Notes: generated by a model not told the origin, from the sequence alone. A stretch of 64,000 nt of DNA from VAZQ01 sp963821505 (GCA_963821505.1 CAWGEH010000006.1:148762-212761); one strand, 5' to 3'; numbered from the stretch's first letter, positions 36,567 through 53,829 are shown. Numbers and translations are program-made.

Positions 36567-37439
36567 TCACCGGCCGGTCTCGACCGGCCGTGCGGCTTCG
36601 GCGGAGACCCTATAGCGGGTGGCGTGGCTTCCGACGAGGGCCGCGGCGCGTACGGAGGCGCCGCCCGCAACCAGCATGTCGGTCACCGTGGCGATGCTGC
36701 CGTCCTGCGGCACCGATATGAGCAGCGCCGCGCCGTCGAACGCGCGATCGGGGACCGCGATCACCTCGGCAAGCGGACCGATGGCCTGCGCCGCCGCCGT
36801 GCTCCAGCCGGCGACCCGCACGCTCCATACCTCGACCTCCTTGACCATGGTATCGGGAGCCGCTCGCGACACCACGAACACCGGCATGGCCGCCGGATGG
36901 TCGGCGCGGTCGACGAAAGGCAGGCGCGCGATGATCTTCGGCGCGGCGTCGAATTCGAGCGCACTCCACCAGGCGCCAGCTCCCGCCATGGTGAAGGCCG
37001 GCACGAGTCCCAGGTCGCCCTTGGAATCGGAGACCGCCGCCACCACGCTGGCAGCGCCCATATGCGGAACGAACGGCACGGTAAAGCCGAAATGGAAGCG
37101 GGCGGAGTTGCGCATCGCGGCATCCCCGGCCGACAGGTCGGCGTGGACGGAGAACGGCGCCTGCACAAAGGTGAAGGTCGAGATAATGACCCGCCATATG
37201 CTCTCGGCGGTATCGAGCGGCAGGATTCCCTTGTGGCGCTCCACCAGCCGCCGCATCATCTCTGCCTCGCGTGCCGGGCGGAAGGCGGAACCCAATTCCT
37301 GCGTCTGCTTGGCCGAGATCAAGCGGTCAATGATCTTGCCACGCTCCATCAGCAGCGCGTGCATGCTCTCGTCGATGCGGTCGATCTCGCGCCGCAGGTC
37401 GGCGAGCGATGGCGTTTCGGGAGGAGACGGTTTCGCCAT
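36567..37439 (-). CDS. Chorismate mutase with C-terminal extension
   Basis: An AroQ-type chorismate mutase of 290 residues. Residues 12-100 form the mutase domain (LADLRREIDRIDESMHALLMERGKIIDRL, then FRPAREAEMMRRLVERHKG). About 180 further residues follow without a recognised active site, although GDLGLVPAF resembles a prephenate-dehydratase-like lobe. It opens the minus-strand operon with hisC and tyrC. It is divergent from metX, 271 nt away. Confidence 0.88.
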   Translation of the reverse strand: MAKPSPPETPSLADLRREIDRIDESMHALLMERGKIIDRLISAKQTQELGSAFRPAREAEMMRRLVERHKGILPLDTAESIWRVIISTFTFVQAPFSVHADLSAGDAAMRNSARFHFGFTVPFVPHMGAASVVAAVSDSKGDLGLVPAFTMAGAGAWWSALEFDAAPKIIARLPFVDRADHPAAMPVFVVSRAAPDTMVKEVEVWSVRVAGWSTAAAQAIGPLAEVIAVPDRAFDGAALLISVPQDGSIATVTDMLVAGGASVRAAALVGSHATRYRVSAEAARPVETGR

Positions 37440-37601
37440 GGCAGGTATCAGGAGCTTGCGTCGCGAGCCCGGCGCAGCACACCCTGTCGTGCGCTGCTAT
37501 CGCGCGCCGTGGACGTCCGCGGTTTGCGCTGCAGCGCATCCCGGACGCGGATTTTGCGGCCGCTGTTATGCTTGCCCCCGCGGCCGAAAGCAAAGAAAAC
37601 A

Positions 37602-37629
37602 TTGACAGCGGCGCCGTGCGGCCTATCTA
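37602..37629 (+). promoter_or_regulatory. Sigma-70 type promoter for metXW with GC-rich leader hairpin
   Basis: A perfect TTGACA, then a 16-nt spacer, then TATCTA. A stem-loop GGCGGCCC-TGTTC-GGGCCGCC follows at about 37648-37668, ahead of the metX ATG. No SAM-II riboswitch consensus is seen. Confidence 0.7.
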
Positions 37630-37710
37630 AGCCGGTCGCGGCGGCCCTGTTCGGGCCGCCCGCATCCGTCTGCCGTTTCGCGTCACCGGCCGGGTTGTCG
37701 AAGGTCGAAG

Positions 37711-38907
37711 ATGGTCGAGGCCGATTTCAGCGTCGCGCTTGATCCCGCCGACCGCGTGCGCGAGGCCGACGATCCCCATTCGCTCGTGGTCGCGTTCGGC
37801 GCCGACAAGCCGTTACGGCTCGATGCCGGCATCGATCTCGCTCCGTTCCAGATCGGCTACCAGACGTACGGCACGCTCAATGCCGAGCGCAGTAACGCGG
37901 TGCTGATCTGCCACGCGCTGACCGGCGACCAGCACGTCGCCAACCTCCATCCGGTGACCCAGAAGCCGGGCTGGTGGGAAACCATGGTCGGCCCGGGCCG
38001 GCCGATCGATACCGAGCGCTACTTCGTCATCTGCCCGAACGTGCTCGGCGGCTGCATGGGCACCACCGGCCCCGCCTCCACCAATCCGCGCACCGGCATG
38101 CCTTGGGGCCTCGACTTCCCGGTCATCACGGTTCGCGACATGGTGCGGGCGCAGGCGATGTTGCTCGACCATCTCGGCATTGCATCGCTGTTCTCGATGG
38201 CCGGCGGTTCGATGGGCGGCATGCAGGTGCTGCAATGGTGCGCGAGCTATCCGCGGCGGGTGTTCTCAGCGCTTCCGATCGCGACATCGACCCGCCATTC
38301 GGCGCAGAACATCGCCTTCCACGAGGTCGGCCGGCAGGCGGTGATGGCCGATCCGGAATGGTGCCACGGGCGCTATTTCGCCGAAGGCACCAATCCGCGG
38401 CGCGGCCTCGCCGTGGCGCGCATGGGCGCCCACATCACCTATCTCTCGGACGCGGCGTTGCACCGCAAGTTCGGCCGCCGTTTCCAGGACCGCGACAATG
38501 CCACGTTCTCCTTCGACGCCGACTTCCAGGTCGAGAGTTATCTGCGCCACCAGGGCATCAGCTTCGTCGAGCGTTTCGACGCCAATTCCTATCTCTATCT
38601 CACCCGCGCGATGGACTACTTCGATCTTGCGGCGGATTGCGACGGCGTGCTCGCCCGCGCCTTCAAGGATACGCCGACGCGCTTCTGCGTGGTTTCGTTT
38701 ACCTCGGATTGGCTCTTCCCCACCTCGGACTCGCGCGCCATCGTGCACGCGCTCAATGCCGGCGGCGCGCGCGTGTCGTTTGCCGAGATCGTGACCGACA
38801 AGGGGCACGACGCCTTCCTGCTCGAGGAGCCGGAACTGTTCGCCATCGTGCGCGGGTTCCTCGAAGGTGCCGCCAAGGCGCGCGGGCTGCCGTCGGCGCG
38901 GGGATGA
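37711..38907 (+). CDS. metX: Homoserine O-acetyltransferase
   Basis: An alpha/beta-hydrolase fold acyltransferase (398 residues) activating homoserine for methionine synthesis. The landmarks are ICHALTGDQHVA, GGCMGTTGPASTNP, the nucleophile motif AGGSMGGMQVLQW and the catalytic His in DKGHDAFLLE. Some relatives use succinyl-CoA, and substrate choice is not certain from sequence. The stop overlaps metW by 4 nt. Confidence 0.93.
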   Translation: MVEADFSVALDPADRVREADDPHSLVVAFGADKPLRLDAGIDLAPFQIGYQTYGTLNAERSNAVLICHALTGDQHVANLHPVTQKPGWWETMVGPGRPIDTERYFVICPNVLGGCMGTTGPASTNPRTGMPWGLDFPVITVRDMVRAQAMLLDHLGIASLFSMAGGSMGGMQVLQWCASYPRRVFSALPIATSTRHSAQNIAFHEVGRQAVMADPEWCHGRYFAEGTNPRRGLAVARMGAHITYLSDAALHRKFGRRFQDRDNATFSFDADFQVESYLRHQGISFVERFDANSYLYLTRAMDYFDLAADCDGVLARAFKDTPTRFCVVSFTSDWLFPTSDSRAIVHALNAGGARVSFAEIVTDKGHDAFLLEEPELFAIVRGFLEGAAKARGLPSARG

Positions 38908-39572
38908 CCATGCTGATGCGCCTCAAGCAGGATCTCACCATGGCGGAGGCGGCGCGCACGCCCGGCGGCGCGCGCGTCGACCTGATCGTGGTCGCCGAGA
39001 TGGTTGCGCCGGGTGCCAAGGTGCTGGACGTCGGCTGCGGCGACGGCGAGCTGCTGCGGCTCCTGGCCGAGACGCGCGGCGTCGACGGGCGCGGCATCGA
39101 ATTGTCGCGCGAGGGCGTCAACGAATGCGTGGCGAAGGGCCTCGCCGTCATCCAGGGCGACGCCGACACCGACCTCTCGGACTACCCCGACGACGCCTTC
39201 GACTACGTGATTCTCTCCCAAACGCTGCAGGCGACGCGACATCCGCGCCTCGTGCTCGAACATATGCTGCGCATCGGCCGCCACGCCGTGGTGTCGTTCC
39301 CGAATTTCGGGCATTGGGGTATCCGCCTTCAGCTTCTGCTGGGCGGACACATGCCGCGCACCGACAATCTGCCTTACGCCTGGTGGGACTCGCCCAACAT
39401 CCACTTCTGCACCATCAAGGACTTTCGCCAACTTTGTCACGTGGTCGGCGCCAAGATGGAGAAGGCGGTGGCGCTCAACGCCTGGGGCCGGGCGCTGCGC
39501 TTGAACGCACCGTGGTGGTTCTGGAACCTGCTCGGGGAGCAGGCGGTGTTTCTGCTGAGCAGGCGGGGATAA
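38904..39572 (+). CDS. metW: MetW methyltransferase-like protein
   Basis: A 222-residue SAM-methyltransferase-fold protein always found with MetX in alphaproteobacteria. Motif I is VLDVGCGDGELLRLL; others are VIQGDADTDLSDYPDDAFDYVILSQTLQA and WDSPNIHFCTIKDF. MetW is needed for full MetX activity in several species. Start ATG 38904 overlaps the metX stop (ATGA). Confidence 0.95.
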   Translation: MTMLMRLKQDLTMAEAARTPGGARVDLIVVAEMVAPGAKVLDVGCGDGELLRLLAETRGVDGRGIELSREGVNECVAKGLAVIQGDADTDLSDYPDDAFDYVILSQTLQATRHPRLVLEHMLRIGRHAVVSFPNFGHWGIRLQLLLGGHMPRTDNLPYAWWDSPNIHFCTIKDFRQLCHVVGAKMEKAVALNAWGRALRLNAPWWFWNLLGEQAVFLLSRRG

Positions 39573-39681
39573 TCACGCTCCAGTGTTCTTCGGCCGAGAG
39601 GGTCCGGTTCGCGGGGGGAAGACGCGCGTCAAACGCGACGACTCCGCAGCAGTTTTCGATCGAGACGGAACGCAAACGCCT

Positions 39682-40446
39682 CTATGTGACGCTGTCACCC
39701 ACGGCAATCTCTCCCGCCTCCACCACCTCGCCGTATACCCCGCAATCGGCGTGGCCAAGGCTTCGCAGCAACGCATCTGGGAGCGACAGGTCACGGATGC
39801 CGGTGTCGGGCTCGACATTGATCGCTGCACAGCGCACGATCCGCTTGACGAGCTTGAGGCGCGCGCTGTTGCCGATCGCGATCTCCTCGCCGACGCGTTC
39901 GAACTCGCGCCAAGCCGGCCAGCCCGACATGTAGATATTGGCCCGAAAGCGCAGGGGATGGACGGGCATGCCGACGAGCTCTTCAATCGCGCCAAGCGAG
40001 GCGAGATTGATGATCGAGACCACCTTGCGTGCGACGTCGGAGAAGCTGAAGCCCGGCGCGTGCAGCACACGCGGCGCGCCCCGCAGCTCGTCGGCGCAGA
40101 AATCCCCGAAAAACCGCTCGATCGCGGCGCGGCCGTCGGGCGTGCGCAGATCGCCGCGCGCGGCCTCGCGGCCTTCCGCCTCGATGGCGAGCGTATGGCT
40201 CGCATCGTCGAAGCGGGTACGCAGCCGGGCCAGCCGCGCATTGCGCATCAGCATCAGATAGCGCTGCTTGGGCTGGTGGCGCGGGGCTGCCGGGTCGAAG
40301 CCGGACGGCCCGTTCTCGATGGCGTAGAGGCGGTCAGCCGGCAAGGTCGCGCAAACCGCCAGCCGCGTGCACGGGAGCGGCTCGGGCGAAAGTCCCTTTA
40401 CCGGATACCGGAAAATGGAGTGGATCTTCGCGGTCTCCGTGGTCAT
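39682..40446 (-). CDS. MOSC-domain protein
   Basis: A 254-residue protein with the N-terminal MOSC beta-barrel (IFRYPVKGLSPE) and the C-terminal MOSC domain, in which VRCAAINVEPDTG holds the conserved Cys. Such proteins bind molybdenum cofactor or form part of Mo-enzyme maturation and reduction of N-hydroxylated compounds. It is divergent from clpB. Confidence 0.88.
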   Translation of the reverse strand: MTTETAKIHSIFRYPVKGLSPEPLPCTRLAVCATLPADRLYAIENGPSGFDPAAPRHQPKQRYLMLMRNARLARLRTRFDDASHTLAIEAEGREAARGDLRTPDGRAAIERFFGDFCADELRGAPRVLHAPGFSFSDVARKVVSIINLASLGAIEELVGMPVHPLRFRANIYMSGWPAWREFERVGEEIAIGNSARLKLVKRIVRCAAINVEPDTGIRDLSLPDALLRSLGHADCGVYGEVVEAGEIAVGDSVT

Positions 40447-40592
40447 GACCCTGCTTGTCAGCTGCTGCGCCGGCGCTTGGCCTGCTAATGCTTGAAAATC
40501 GCCCCAAGCCTCTACCGCCGCAAATTCCCCGTTCCCACATAGGTTGGCGGGCCGCTACCGGGGTCTGCGTCGGTTGATCCTAGGTGCTCATT

Positions 40593-40604
40593 TGACCTAG
40601 GTCA
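40593..40604. promoter_or_regulatory. Perfect 12-bp palindrome TGACCTAGGTCA between MOSC gene and clpB
   Basis: TGACCTAGGTCA reads identically on both strands. A second CCTAGGT half is at 40579, making an inverted pair with the palindrome. It lies 77 nt ahead of clpB and 147 nt ahead of the MOSC gene: a candidate operator. Confidence 0.5.
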
Positions 40605-40680
40605 GTGGCGGGGGAATGTAACCCATTGACGATGCCCCCGCGCGCCGCATCGGGCGCTGGGGCAGGCCGAGGGAGATGAC

Positions 40681-43275
<2,595 letters not shown>

Positions 43276-43276
43276 C

Positions 43277-43319
43277 GCATGATCCGAAAAGTCGCAGGAC
43301 TTTTCGGATCACATCATGC
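43277..43319. repeat. Palindromic repeat, family C core (copy 4)
   Basis: GCATGATCCGAAAAGTCGCAGG then ACTTTTCGGATCACATCATGC: the inner hairpin of family C alone. It lies between convergent clpB and the M23 peptidase and may act as a terminator for both. Confidence 0.75.
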
Positions 43320-43385
43320 ACCGCACATTCCATGGAGCCGGCAGACCGGAAGGCGGACGACCGAGAGCTCTCCGCCGTCCGGCTC

Positions 43386-45379
43386 TCAGCTCCCCTGCGC
43401 GTAGCGCGAGGGTGAGTTCGCGCGTGTCATCATGGTGTCGAGCCGGGTGCGTTCCTGATCGAAGCCGGCGAGCAACGTGCCCTCCAGCACCCGGCCGCGC
43501 GGAAGCTTGATCTTCATCGGATCGACGAACCGGCCATTGATCAGAATTTCGTAATGCAGATGCGCGCCGGTCGAGAGCCCGGTGGAGCCGACATAGCCGA
43601 TCACCTGTCCCTGGCGGACCTTCTTGCCCGCGTCCATGCCGCGGGCGAAGGCCGACATGTGGCCATAGGCGGTCTCGTAACCGTTGGCGTGACGGATGCG
43701 GATGTACTTGCCGTAGCCGCCTTCCCAACCGACCTTGTCGATGATGCCGTTGCCCGCGGCGAAGATCGGCGTGCCCATGGAGGAGCCCCAATCCACGCCG
43801 GTATGCATCTTGCTGTAGCCGAGCAGCGGATGGTTGCGGCCGCCGAAGCCGGACGTGATGTTCCCTTCGGACACCGGCTTGCGCACCAGGAATTTCTTCG
43901 CGCTCTTGCCGCTGTCGTCATAGTAGTCGACGACGTTGTCGTCGGTGGTCTGGTAGCGATAGAACTTTCTGGTCTCGCCGCCGGTCGTCAGCAAAGCGAA
44001 CAACACTTCGGTCTTGCTGTGTCGGTGGGGTTCTCGTCGTCGCCCGCGTACAGGATCTCGAAGGAATCGCCGGGCTGAACCTTGCGCTGGAAATCGATGT
44101 CATAGGAGTAGATGCGGATGAGATCGTCGATCACCGGGCGGGGCACGTGATTGCGTAACGCGGTTTCGTAGATGCTCTGGTAGAGCCGCACGCCCTTGCC
44201 GTCGTCCTCGTCGTCGTTGGCGGCGGGACGCTACGCTGTTGGCGCTGCGCACATCGACGGCCACGTACTTGCCCATTTCCGACCACGCCACCATCGCCTC
44301 GACGGCGGCTTCGGTCGCGATGATGACGCGGACCGGCCGGAGCCTGACGACATCGCTTCCGGGCGCGAGCAGAACGCGCAGCTTGTAGCCGTCCCTCGGA
44401 CTGCTGTCCTTTCCGCGTCCGCCGAACGCGGCCGTTATCGCCTTGACCTCGTCCGCCGTCGCGCCCATCTCGCGCAGGATCGCGGAAACAGAATCGCCCT
44501 TCTTGAGCACGATGGTGCGCTCGTTGAAGGCATTGCCGCCGGTCACCTGCGCGGTGGTCTTGGGAAGCAGGGTGACGTTCTCAGGTACGATGCGGGGCTC
44601 GAAACCGGCATAGGGATCGCCGTGGCGCTCGGGCGCATAGGCCGTCGAGCGTCGCCGGCATCGCATTGGTCATCACTGCCGCGGTTTTCTGACCTGAATT
44701 GCCGTCCCAGTTGGCAGCATCGCGCACGCGGGTGAGCACCTCGTCGAGGGACGCCACCGCCGCAATCTTTGCCCGCGGCAAGACCATGTTGAGATCGCGG
44801 GTGAAGAACGACACCTCCGCATCCGGCTCGGCGCCGGCGGCGCCTTCGGCACTCACTGGAAGTCCCTCGGACTTGGCGAGGATCTTCTGCGCATTGAAGG
44901 CGGGAATGTTGGCCGAAAGCTCGGACACCGAGAGCGATAGATTGCCCGCGACGCGAATGAACGGGCGCACCCGCACGATCTCGCGGTTGCCGCTTCCACG
45001 GGTCGTGGTGGACACGCGAATGACCTGGCGCGCCGCGTTGGCCTCGCCGGGCGGCGGCAGCCGATCGGTCTTGCGGGTCACATTGGCTACGCGATCGGTA
45101 ATGCTGGTGACGGCGCCGCGCAGCGCCGCTTCCACCCGCTCCGGCACCGTGGCGAAGTTGGTCTCGCCATCGAGGGCTGCGAAAACCGCGCCGCTCATCA
45201 GTGCCGCGCCGCAAAGACCGGTGAGAATGGTGCCGCTGAACCATTGGACCGAGACGCGGTGGCGGTCCACCAGTCCGCTCGATTTCGCCGTCGACCGACA
45301 ACGGCGGCTCGTTGCCGAGATCGATGTGCTCGGCCTCCAAGCTGGAACGGAATGCCCCGCGTCGTCTGCCCTGATCCAA
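43386..45379 (-). pseudogene. M23 family peptidoglycan endopeptidase, read with four frameshifts
   Basis: A membrane-anchored LytM-type peptidase. The N-terminal helix is VQWFSGTILTGLCGAALMSG. A long linker, a LysM-like/Csd3-like region (KKGDSVSAILREMGATADEV), a second QPGDSFEILY segment and the M23 domain follow. The M23 domain has zinc ligands HPLLGYSKMHTGVDW and GLSTGAHLHYEI. The reading frame changes near 45283, 44641, 44226 and 44017; correcting all four gives 664 codons, close to relatives. The first break is at GATTTC, where GATTC restores the frame. The start is probably TTG 45379 (good SD), but this is uncertain. Confidence 0.8.
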
Positions 45380-45747
45380 GCCCGACGTCCCCTCCGCCCC
45401 CCCGGGCGGTCCACCGCACAACACCACAGGTGCCAAACGCGACCGAGGACGACTGGCGTTGACTTGAAGGAGCGGCGCACGCCGCACCCTTCACGGTCCG
45501 TCAACGGCCCGTGTCCTGGCTCTTCTGGCCCGATCGTTGGGTGAGCCGTACGCCGCAGATGTCGCGACGTCGACGCAGTTCCCCCCGAAATGACACCTCC
45601 CACAGCGATGACAAGAGGGGCGGAGGAATGTGGCCGCAGTACGGCGTGCGGGGCGCCTTTAAATGCGCTGCTAAACCCCCTATATCGCTTAAGAAGATTG
45701 CTGTTGCCCGACGGCACCGGGAGGGCGGTTTTTTCCGCCCCCGGGTG

Positions 45748-45777
45748 TTGACATAAGCGAGGCTGGGCGCCTATATA
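45748..45777 (+). promoter_or_regulatory. rRNA operon promoter
   Basis: A perfect TTGACA (45748), an 18-nt spacer, then TATATA (45772); about 400 nt of leader lies ahead of 16S. A GGGCGG-T6-CCGCCC palindrome precedes it at 45724. Confidence 0.75.
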
Positions 45778-46177
45778 GCGACCTTCGGCACGCCGCCGCC
45801 TCGGTGCGACGGCGCGTCTTCGAAGCTCCTCACTGATACTCGGTGACCAGGCTTCCGATCCCAATCGGAGGCCCTAGGCTTCGACGGCTCTCTGGTCTTC
45901 CAGGGGGTGGGATCTCCATGATCCCGGGCTGTTTGATAGGTGAATCGGAAGAAAGAGAAACGTGGACGGCGGAGTCCCTGCGGGCACTGCCTGGATCGAG
46001 GAGCGATCTTCGAGAAGGGTGGGGCCGGAAGAGACTTCGGCGGTCGACGTTTCAGGTCAACACCTTGTCGGGAAAGCGGCAGGCGTGCGCGCGATGCAAA
46101 TCGGGCGTTCGCTCGGCGCTCATCGGCAAGCGTGGGACCTCGTCAAACGTTGTGATCAGCCGGGAAAAGTTCTCATC

Positions 46178-47776
<1,599 letters not shown>

Positions 47777-47998
47777 GATCCTTCAGAGGCGCCTCACGCG
47801 TCCTCTATCGGATCTCTTGGAAACATCGGGGCCGTTCGTTTCAGGATGAACGAGCCCTTTGGCGGGACACCGCCGTCTACGTTTCTCTTTCTTCGCGGAC
47901 GAGCCCCAATCAGGGAGTCGGAAGTCAGTGCGCAGTCATCAGGCTTAGACGATCTTCGCGTCACTGGCTGCTGACCGCTGATGACTGACGCCTCCCAA

Positions 47999-48075
47999 GG
48001 GCTTGTAGCTCAGTTGGTTAGAGCGCGCGCTTGATAAGCGTGAGGTCGGAAGTTCAAGTCTTCCCAGGCCCACCA
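47999..48075 (+). tRNA. tRNA-Ile (GAT)
   Basis: A 77-nt cloverleaf, GGGCTTGTAGCTCAG to the encoded CCA, with anticodon GAT in CTTGATAAG. It lies in the 16S-23S spacer. Flanking sequences form long inverted repeats (GAAGTCAG...CTGACTTC) that likely guide RNase III processing. Confidence 0.97.
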
Positions 48076-48166
48076 CTTTCAGGCGTCAGTAATCAGAAGT
48101 CAGCGATCACGACACGCCATTCATGCGCGTTTGTCGATTGCTGACTTCTGCTTACTGCTCCCCGGA

Positions 48167-48242
48167 GGGGCCATAGCTCAGTTGGGAGAGCGCCTGCTTT
48201 GCAAGCAGGAGGTCGTCGGTTCGATCCCGTCTGGCTCCACCA
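48167..48242 (+). tRNA. tRNA-Ala (TGC)
   Basis: A 76-nt cloverleaf starting GGGGCCATAGCTCAG, with anticodon TGC in CTTTGCAAG and encoded CCA. The standard second tRNA of alphaproteobacterial rRNA spacers. The 367 nt from here to 23S hold no gene. Confidence 0.97.
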
Positions 48243-48609
48243 GCCGGGGTTTTCGGCTCGTCCGCAAGAACGTCTTTCGCATCCACCGGGAAGCCGCGAG
48301 GTTTCGTGTGGGATGCGTGATATCTGACATCGTGAAGAGGAAGGATCGCTCCGAGCGTCGATCGTGATGTAATGTCGCGACCGGCACGCAACTCCGAGCA
48401 TTGAAACGTGATCACGTCACACGGCGATGACAATCGCTGCGGTGATGGGGATGGCGTACAGCAATGCTATGTCGGCTGGCTTGACCGCACGCCGTCGGAA
48501 CGATCCGAAGCAAGCTGGTCTTTCTAATCAATGTCCGGCCGATCGAACCGTTCGCAAGAACGCTCGACCGGCTCCGCTGCCGAGCGGGATGGGCATTGAT
48601 GATGAGAGC

Positions 48610-51427
<2,818 letters not shown>

Positions 51428-51595
51428 GCGCTCATCTTCAATGCGCATCGGACGACAGACGACGGACGTCGCAAGACGGCTGTCTGAATGGCGTCAGAGT
51501 AGAATGACCAGCTTGCGTGGATGTCGGCGGCTTTGAACGGCGGATCTTCTGATCCGTCCTTTGTCGTCCGGCGTCCATCATCCGTCCTTTGCCGG

Positions 51596-51710
51596 CCTGG
51601 TGGTATTAGCGGGGAGCCTGTACCCGATCCCATCCCGAACTCGGCCGTTAAACTTCCCAGCGCCGATGGTACTAAGTCTCAAGACTTGGAAGAGTAGGTC
51701 GCTGCCAGGC
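51596..51710 (+). rRNA. rrf: 5S ribosomal RNA
   Basis: About 115 nt from CCTGGTGGTATTAGCGGGG to CGCTGCCAGG, with the loop-C string CCCATCCCGAACTCGGCCG. The 23S-5S spacer shows short inverted repeats and no tRNA. No initiator tRNA follows 5S. Confidence 0.95.
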
Positions 51711-51780
51711 CTGCCAAGGACGGAAAACCTCTTCACGATCAGGGCATGCGCGAGGCACAGGCTTTGCACAAAATGACCAA

Positions 51781-51811
51781 GCCGCCGCGGTGCTCCCGCG
51801 GCGGCTTTTTT
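51781..51811 (+). terminator. rRNA operon terminator
   Basis: A perfect stem GCCGCCGCGG / CCGCGGCGGC with a 5-nt loop, followed by six T residues, 71 nt past 5S. Confidence 0.92.
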
Positions 51812-52087
51812 CATGGCGGCCGCCGCTCGCTGCTGCAGCGGAGATCCGGCGTCGAGCAGCCGGTTGCTCACGTCACCCGCCAGGGTCGCGTCGTAGATGT
51901 CGATCCGCAGCGCGGCGCGCCGGTCGAGAGATTGAGCTTCGACTCGCACGCAGTCTGCAAAAGCCGCTGCCGCGGGTGCACCGCGGCTTTTTTTCGTTCG
52001 AGCTTTATCCGATAGTGACGTCCGGTGAGGTTCGGATGCGTCGAACCGCTGGCGAAGACCGGCGGCCGACGACGGAGGAAAAACCCC

Positions 52088-53062
52088 ATGCGTTCGATGT
52101 TTCACATCTTTGGACGCGTGCTCCCGTTCGCTCTCCTGGTCACGGCCGCCCCGGCATCGGCGCAGGACTACCCCACCCGCCCCGTCACCATCGTGGTCGG
52201 CTATACGCCGGGCGCCACCAGCGATCTCGTGGCGCGCACGATTGGCGAACGGCTCAGCGCCGCCTGGGGCCAATCCGTCATCGTCGACAACCGGTCGGGC
52301 GTCGGCGGCAATATCGCCGCGACTTACGTTGCCCGCGCCCAGCCCGACGGCTACACGCTGATGGTGGGCACCGACGCGATGATGACCAGCAACGTCTACC
52401 TCTACAAGAACAGTCCATTCGACCCCGTGAGGGATTTCGCACCCATCATTTACGCCGGCGCGAACATCATCTGTCTCGCGGTCCACGCCGAATTTCCCGC
52501 CAATTCCGTCGCGGACGTGATCGCCTATGCCAAAGCCAATCCCGGCAAGCTCAATTACGGCTCGTCCGGAACCGGGTCACCGCACCATCTCGCCGGCGAG
52601 CTGCTGCGCCGGCAAACCGGCATCGACATCATCCACGTCCCCTATCGCGGCGGCGGCGCGACCATCAACGACCTGCTCGGCGGTCACATCAAGGTGGCGT
52701 TTCTCAGCCTCTCGACCGCGGTTCCCCATCTCGCGACCGGCAAGATCAGAATCCTGGCGGTGGTGGAGAAGACCCGCTACCCGGCCATGCCTGAAATTCC
52801 CACCATCGGCGAGACGGTCCCCGGGTTCGAAATGTCCTCCTGGCACGGCATATTCGCGCCGGCCGCGACCCCCGCGCCGCTGATTGCGCATCTCAATGCC
52901 GCGATCGCAAAGGTGCTCGCGACCGAAGCAGTGAAGGACAAACTCGCCGTCCTCGGGGTCGCGGTCGCGACCAGCACGCCGGAACAGCTCGCCGATATCG
53001 TCAAGACGGGCCTCGCCGCGCGCGGCCAGCTCGTCAAAGCCGCCAACATCCAGCCGGAATAG
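52088..53062 (+). CDS. Tripartite tricarboxylate transporter substrate-binding protein (Bug/TctC family)
   Basis: A 324-residue periplasmic binding protein. The signal peptide (MRSMFHIFGRVLPFALLVTA, cleavage after ASA) is followed by YPTRPVTIVVGYTPGATSDLVAR. Later segments (YGSSGTGSPHHLAGELL and HVPYRGGGATINDLLGGH) are diagnostic of Bug proteins that bind carboxylic acids. No TctA/TctB membrane partner is nearby, as is common for orphan Bug genes. Start ATG 52088 follows GACGGAGG. Confidence 0.92.
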   Translation: MRSMFHIFGRVLPFALLVTAAPASAQDYPTRPVTIVVGYTPGATSDLVARTIGERLSAAWGQSVIVDNRSGVGGNIAATYVARAQPDGYTLMVGTDAMMTSNVYLYKNSPFDPVRDFAPIIYAGANIICLAVHAEFPANSVADVIAYAKANPGKLNYGSSGTGSPHHLAGELLRRQTGIDIIHVPYRGGGATINDLLGGHIKVAFLSLSTAVPHLATGKIRILAVVEKTRYPAMPEIPTIGETVPGFEMSSWHGIFAPAATPAPLIAHLNAAIAKVLATEAVKDKLAVLGVAVATSTPEQLADIVKTGLAARGQLVKAANIQPE

Positions 53063-53129
53063 CGCGGGGGCCGTCCGTCCTCGCACGCCGATCGGGCCCT
53101 TGCAGCTGCAGATCAAATCGGGAGCGCAC

Positions 53130-53799
53130 ATGTCCCGCTTGCGTATTTACGGAGTGGCCCGCACCCGCGCCTTTCGCGCGCTCTGGATCGCCGAGGAGCT
53201 CGGTCTCGACTACGAGCACATTCCGATCGAGATCAGCCAGGCCGGGGCGCGCAAGCCGGAATACCTCGCGATCAATCCCAACGGCCGCTTGCCGGCGATC
53301 GACGATGACGGCTTCACCTTGTGGGAATCGCTCGCGATCACGCTCTATCTCGCCAAGAAGCACGGCCGGCTCTATCCCACCACGCTCGAGGGCGAGGCCA
53401 AGGCCTGGCAGTGGAGCCTGTGGGCGGTGCAGGAGGTCGACCGCGGCGTCAACATCTGGTCGCTGCATGCGGTGCGCCTGCCGCCGCGAAGACCGCGACC
53501 CGCAACGTCTTGCCGAGGCGCTCAAGGTATTGGAGCCGCCGTTCAAGGTGCTCGATGGCGCGCTTGCCGGACGGTCCTATCTCCTGGGCGACGAATTTTC
53601 GGTCGCCGACCTCAACGTGGCCGCGGTCATCAGCCGGGCGCTCGACATGGATCTCTCCGCCACACCGCGGCTCGGGGATTGGCTCGCCCGGTGCCTCGAA
53701 CGTCCGGCTGCGCGCGCGGCGCGTGCGCTGCGGGCGCAGGCCGACGCGCGGGTTCCGCTCGAAGTCACGCGGGCGATTGCCCGCCACAACCGCTTGTGA
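53130..53799 (+). pseudogene. Glutathione S-transferase family protein, read with one frameshift
   Basis: A GST with the N-terminal thioredoxin fold (MSRLRIYGVARTRAFRALWI, then NPNGRLPAIDDDGFTLWESLAI) and the C-terminal helical domain (FKVLDGALAGRSYLLGDEFSVADLNVAAVI). The frame shifts at about 53481-53490, where CCGCCGCGAAG seems to have one extra base. Corrected, it has 222 residues, the usual size. The substrate is unknown. No promoter is obvious in the 67 nt after the Bug gene. Confidence 0.85.
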
Positions 53800-53829
53800 C
53801 CGGCGGGCGTCGACAGGCGAGTAGGGCTG

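Noticed and set aside
37560..37710. SAM-II riboswitch upstream of metX
   Set aside because: The conserved core strings of that class are not visible; only a promoter and a simple GC stem are.
51430..51595. tRNA in the 23S-5S spacer or an fMet tRNA after 5S
   Set aside because: No cloverleaf or CCA end is found; the spacer has only short inverted repeats.
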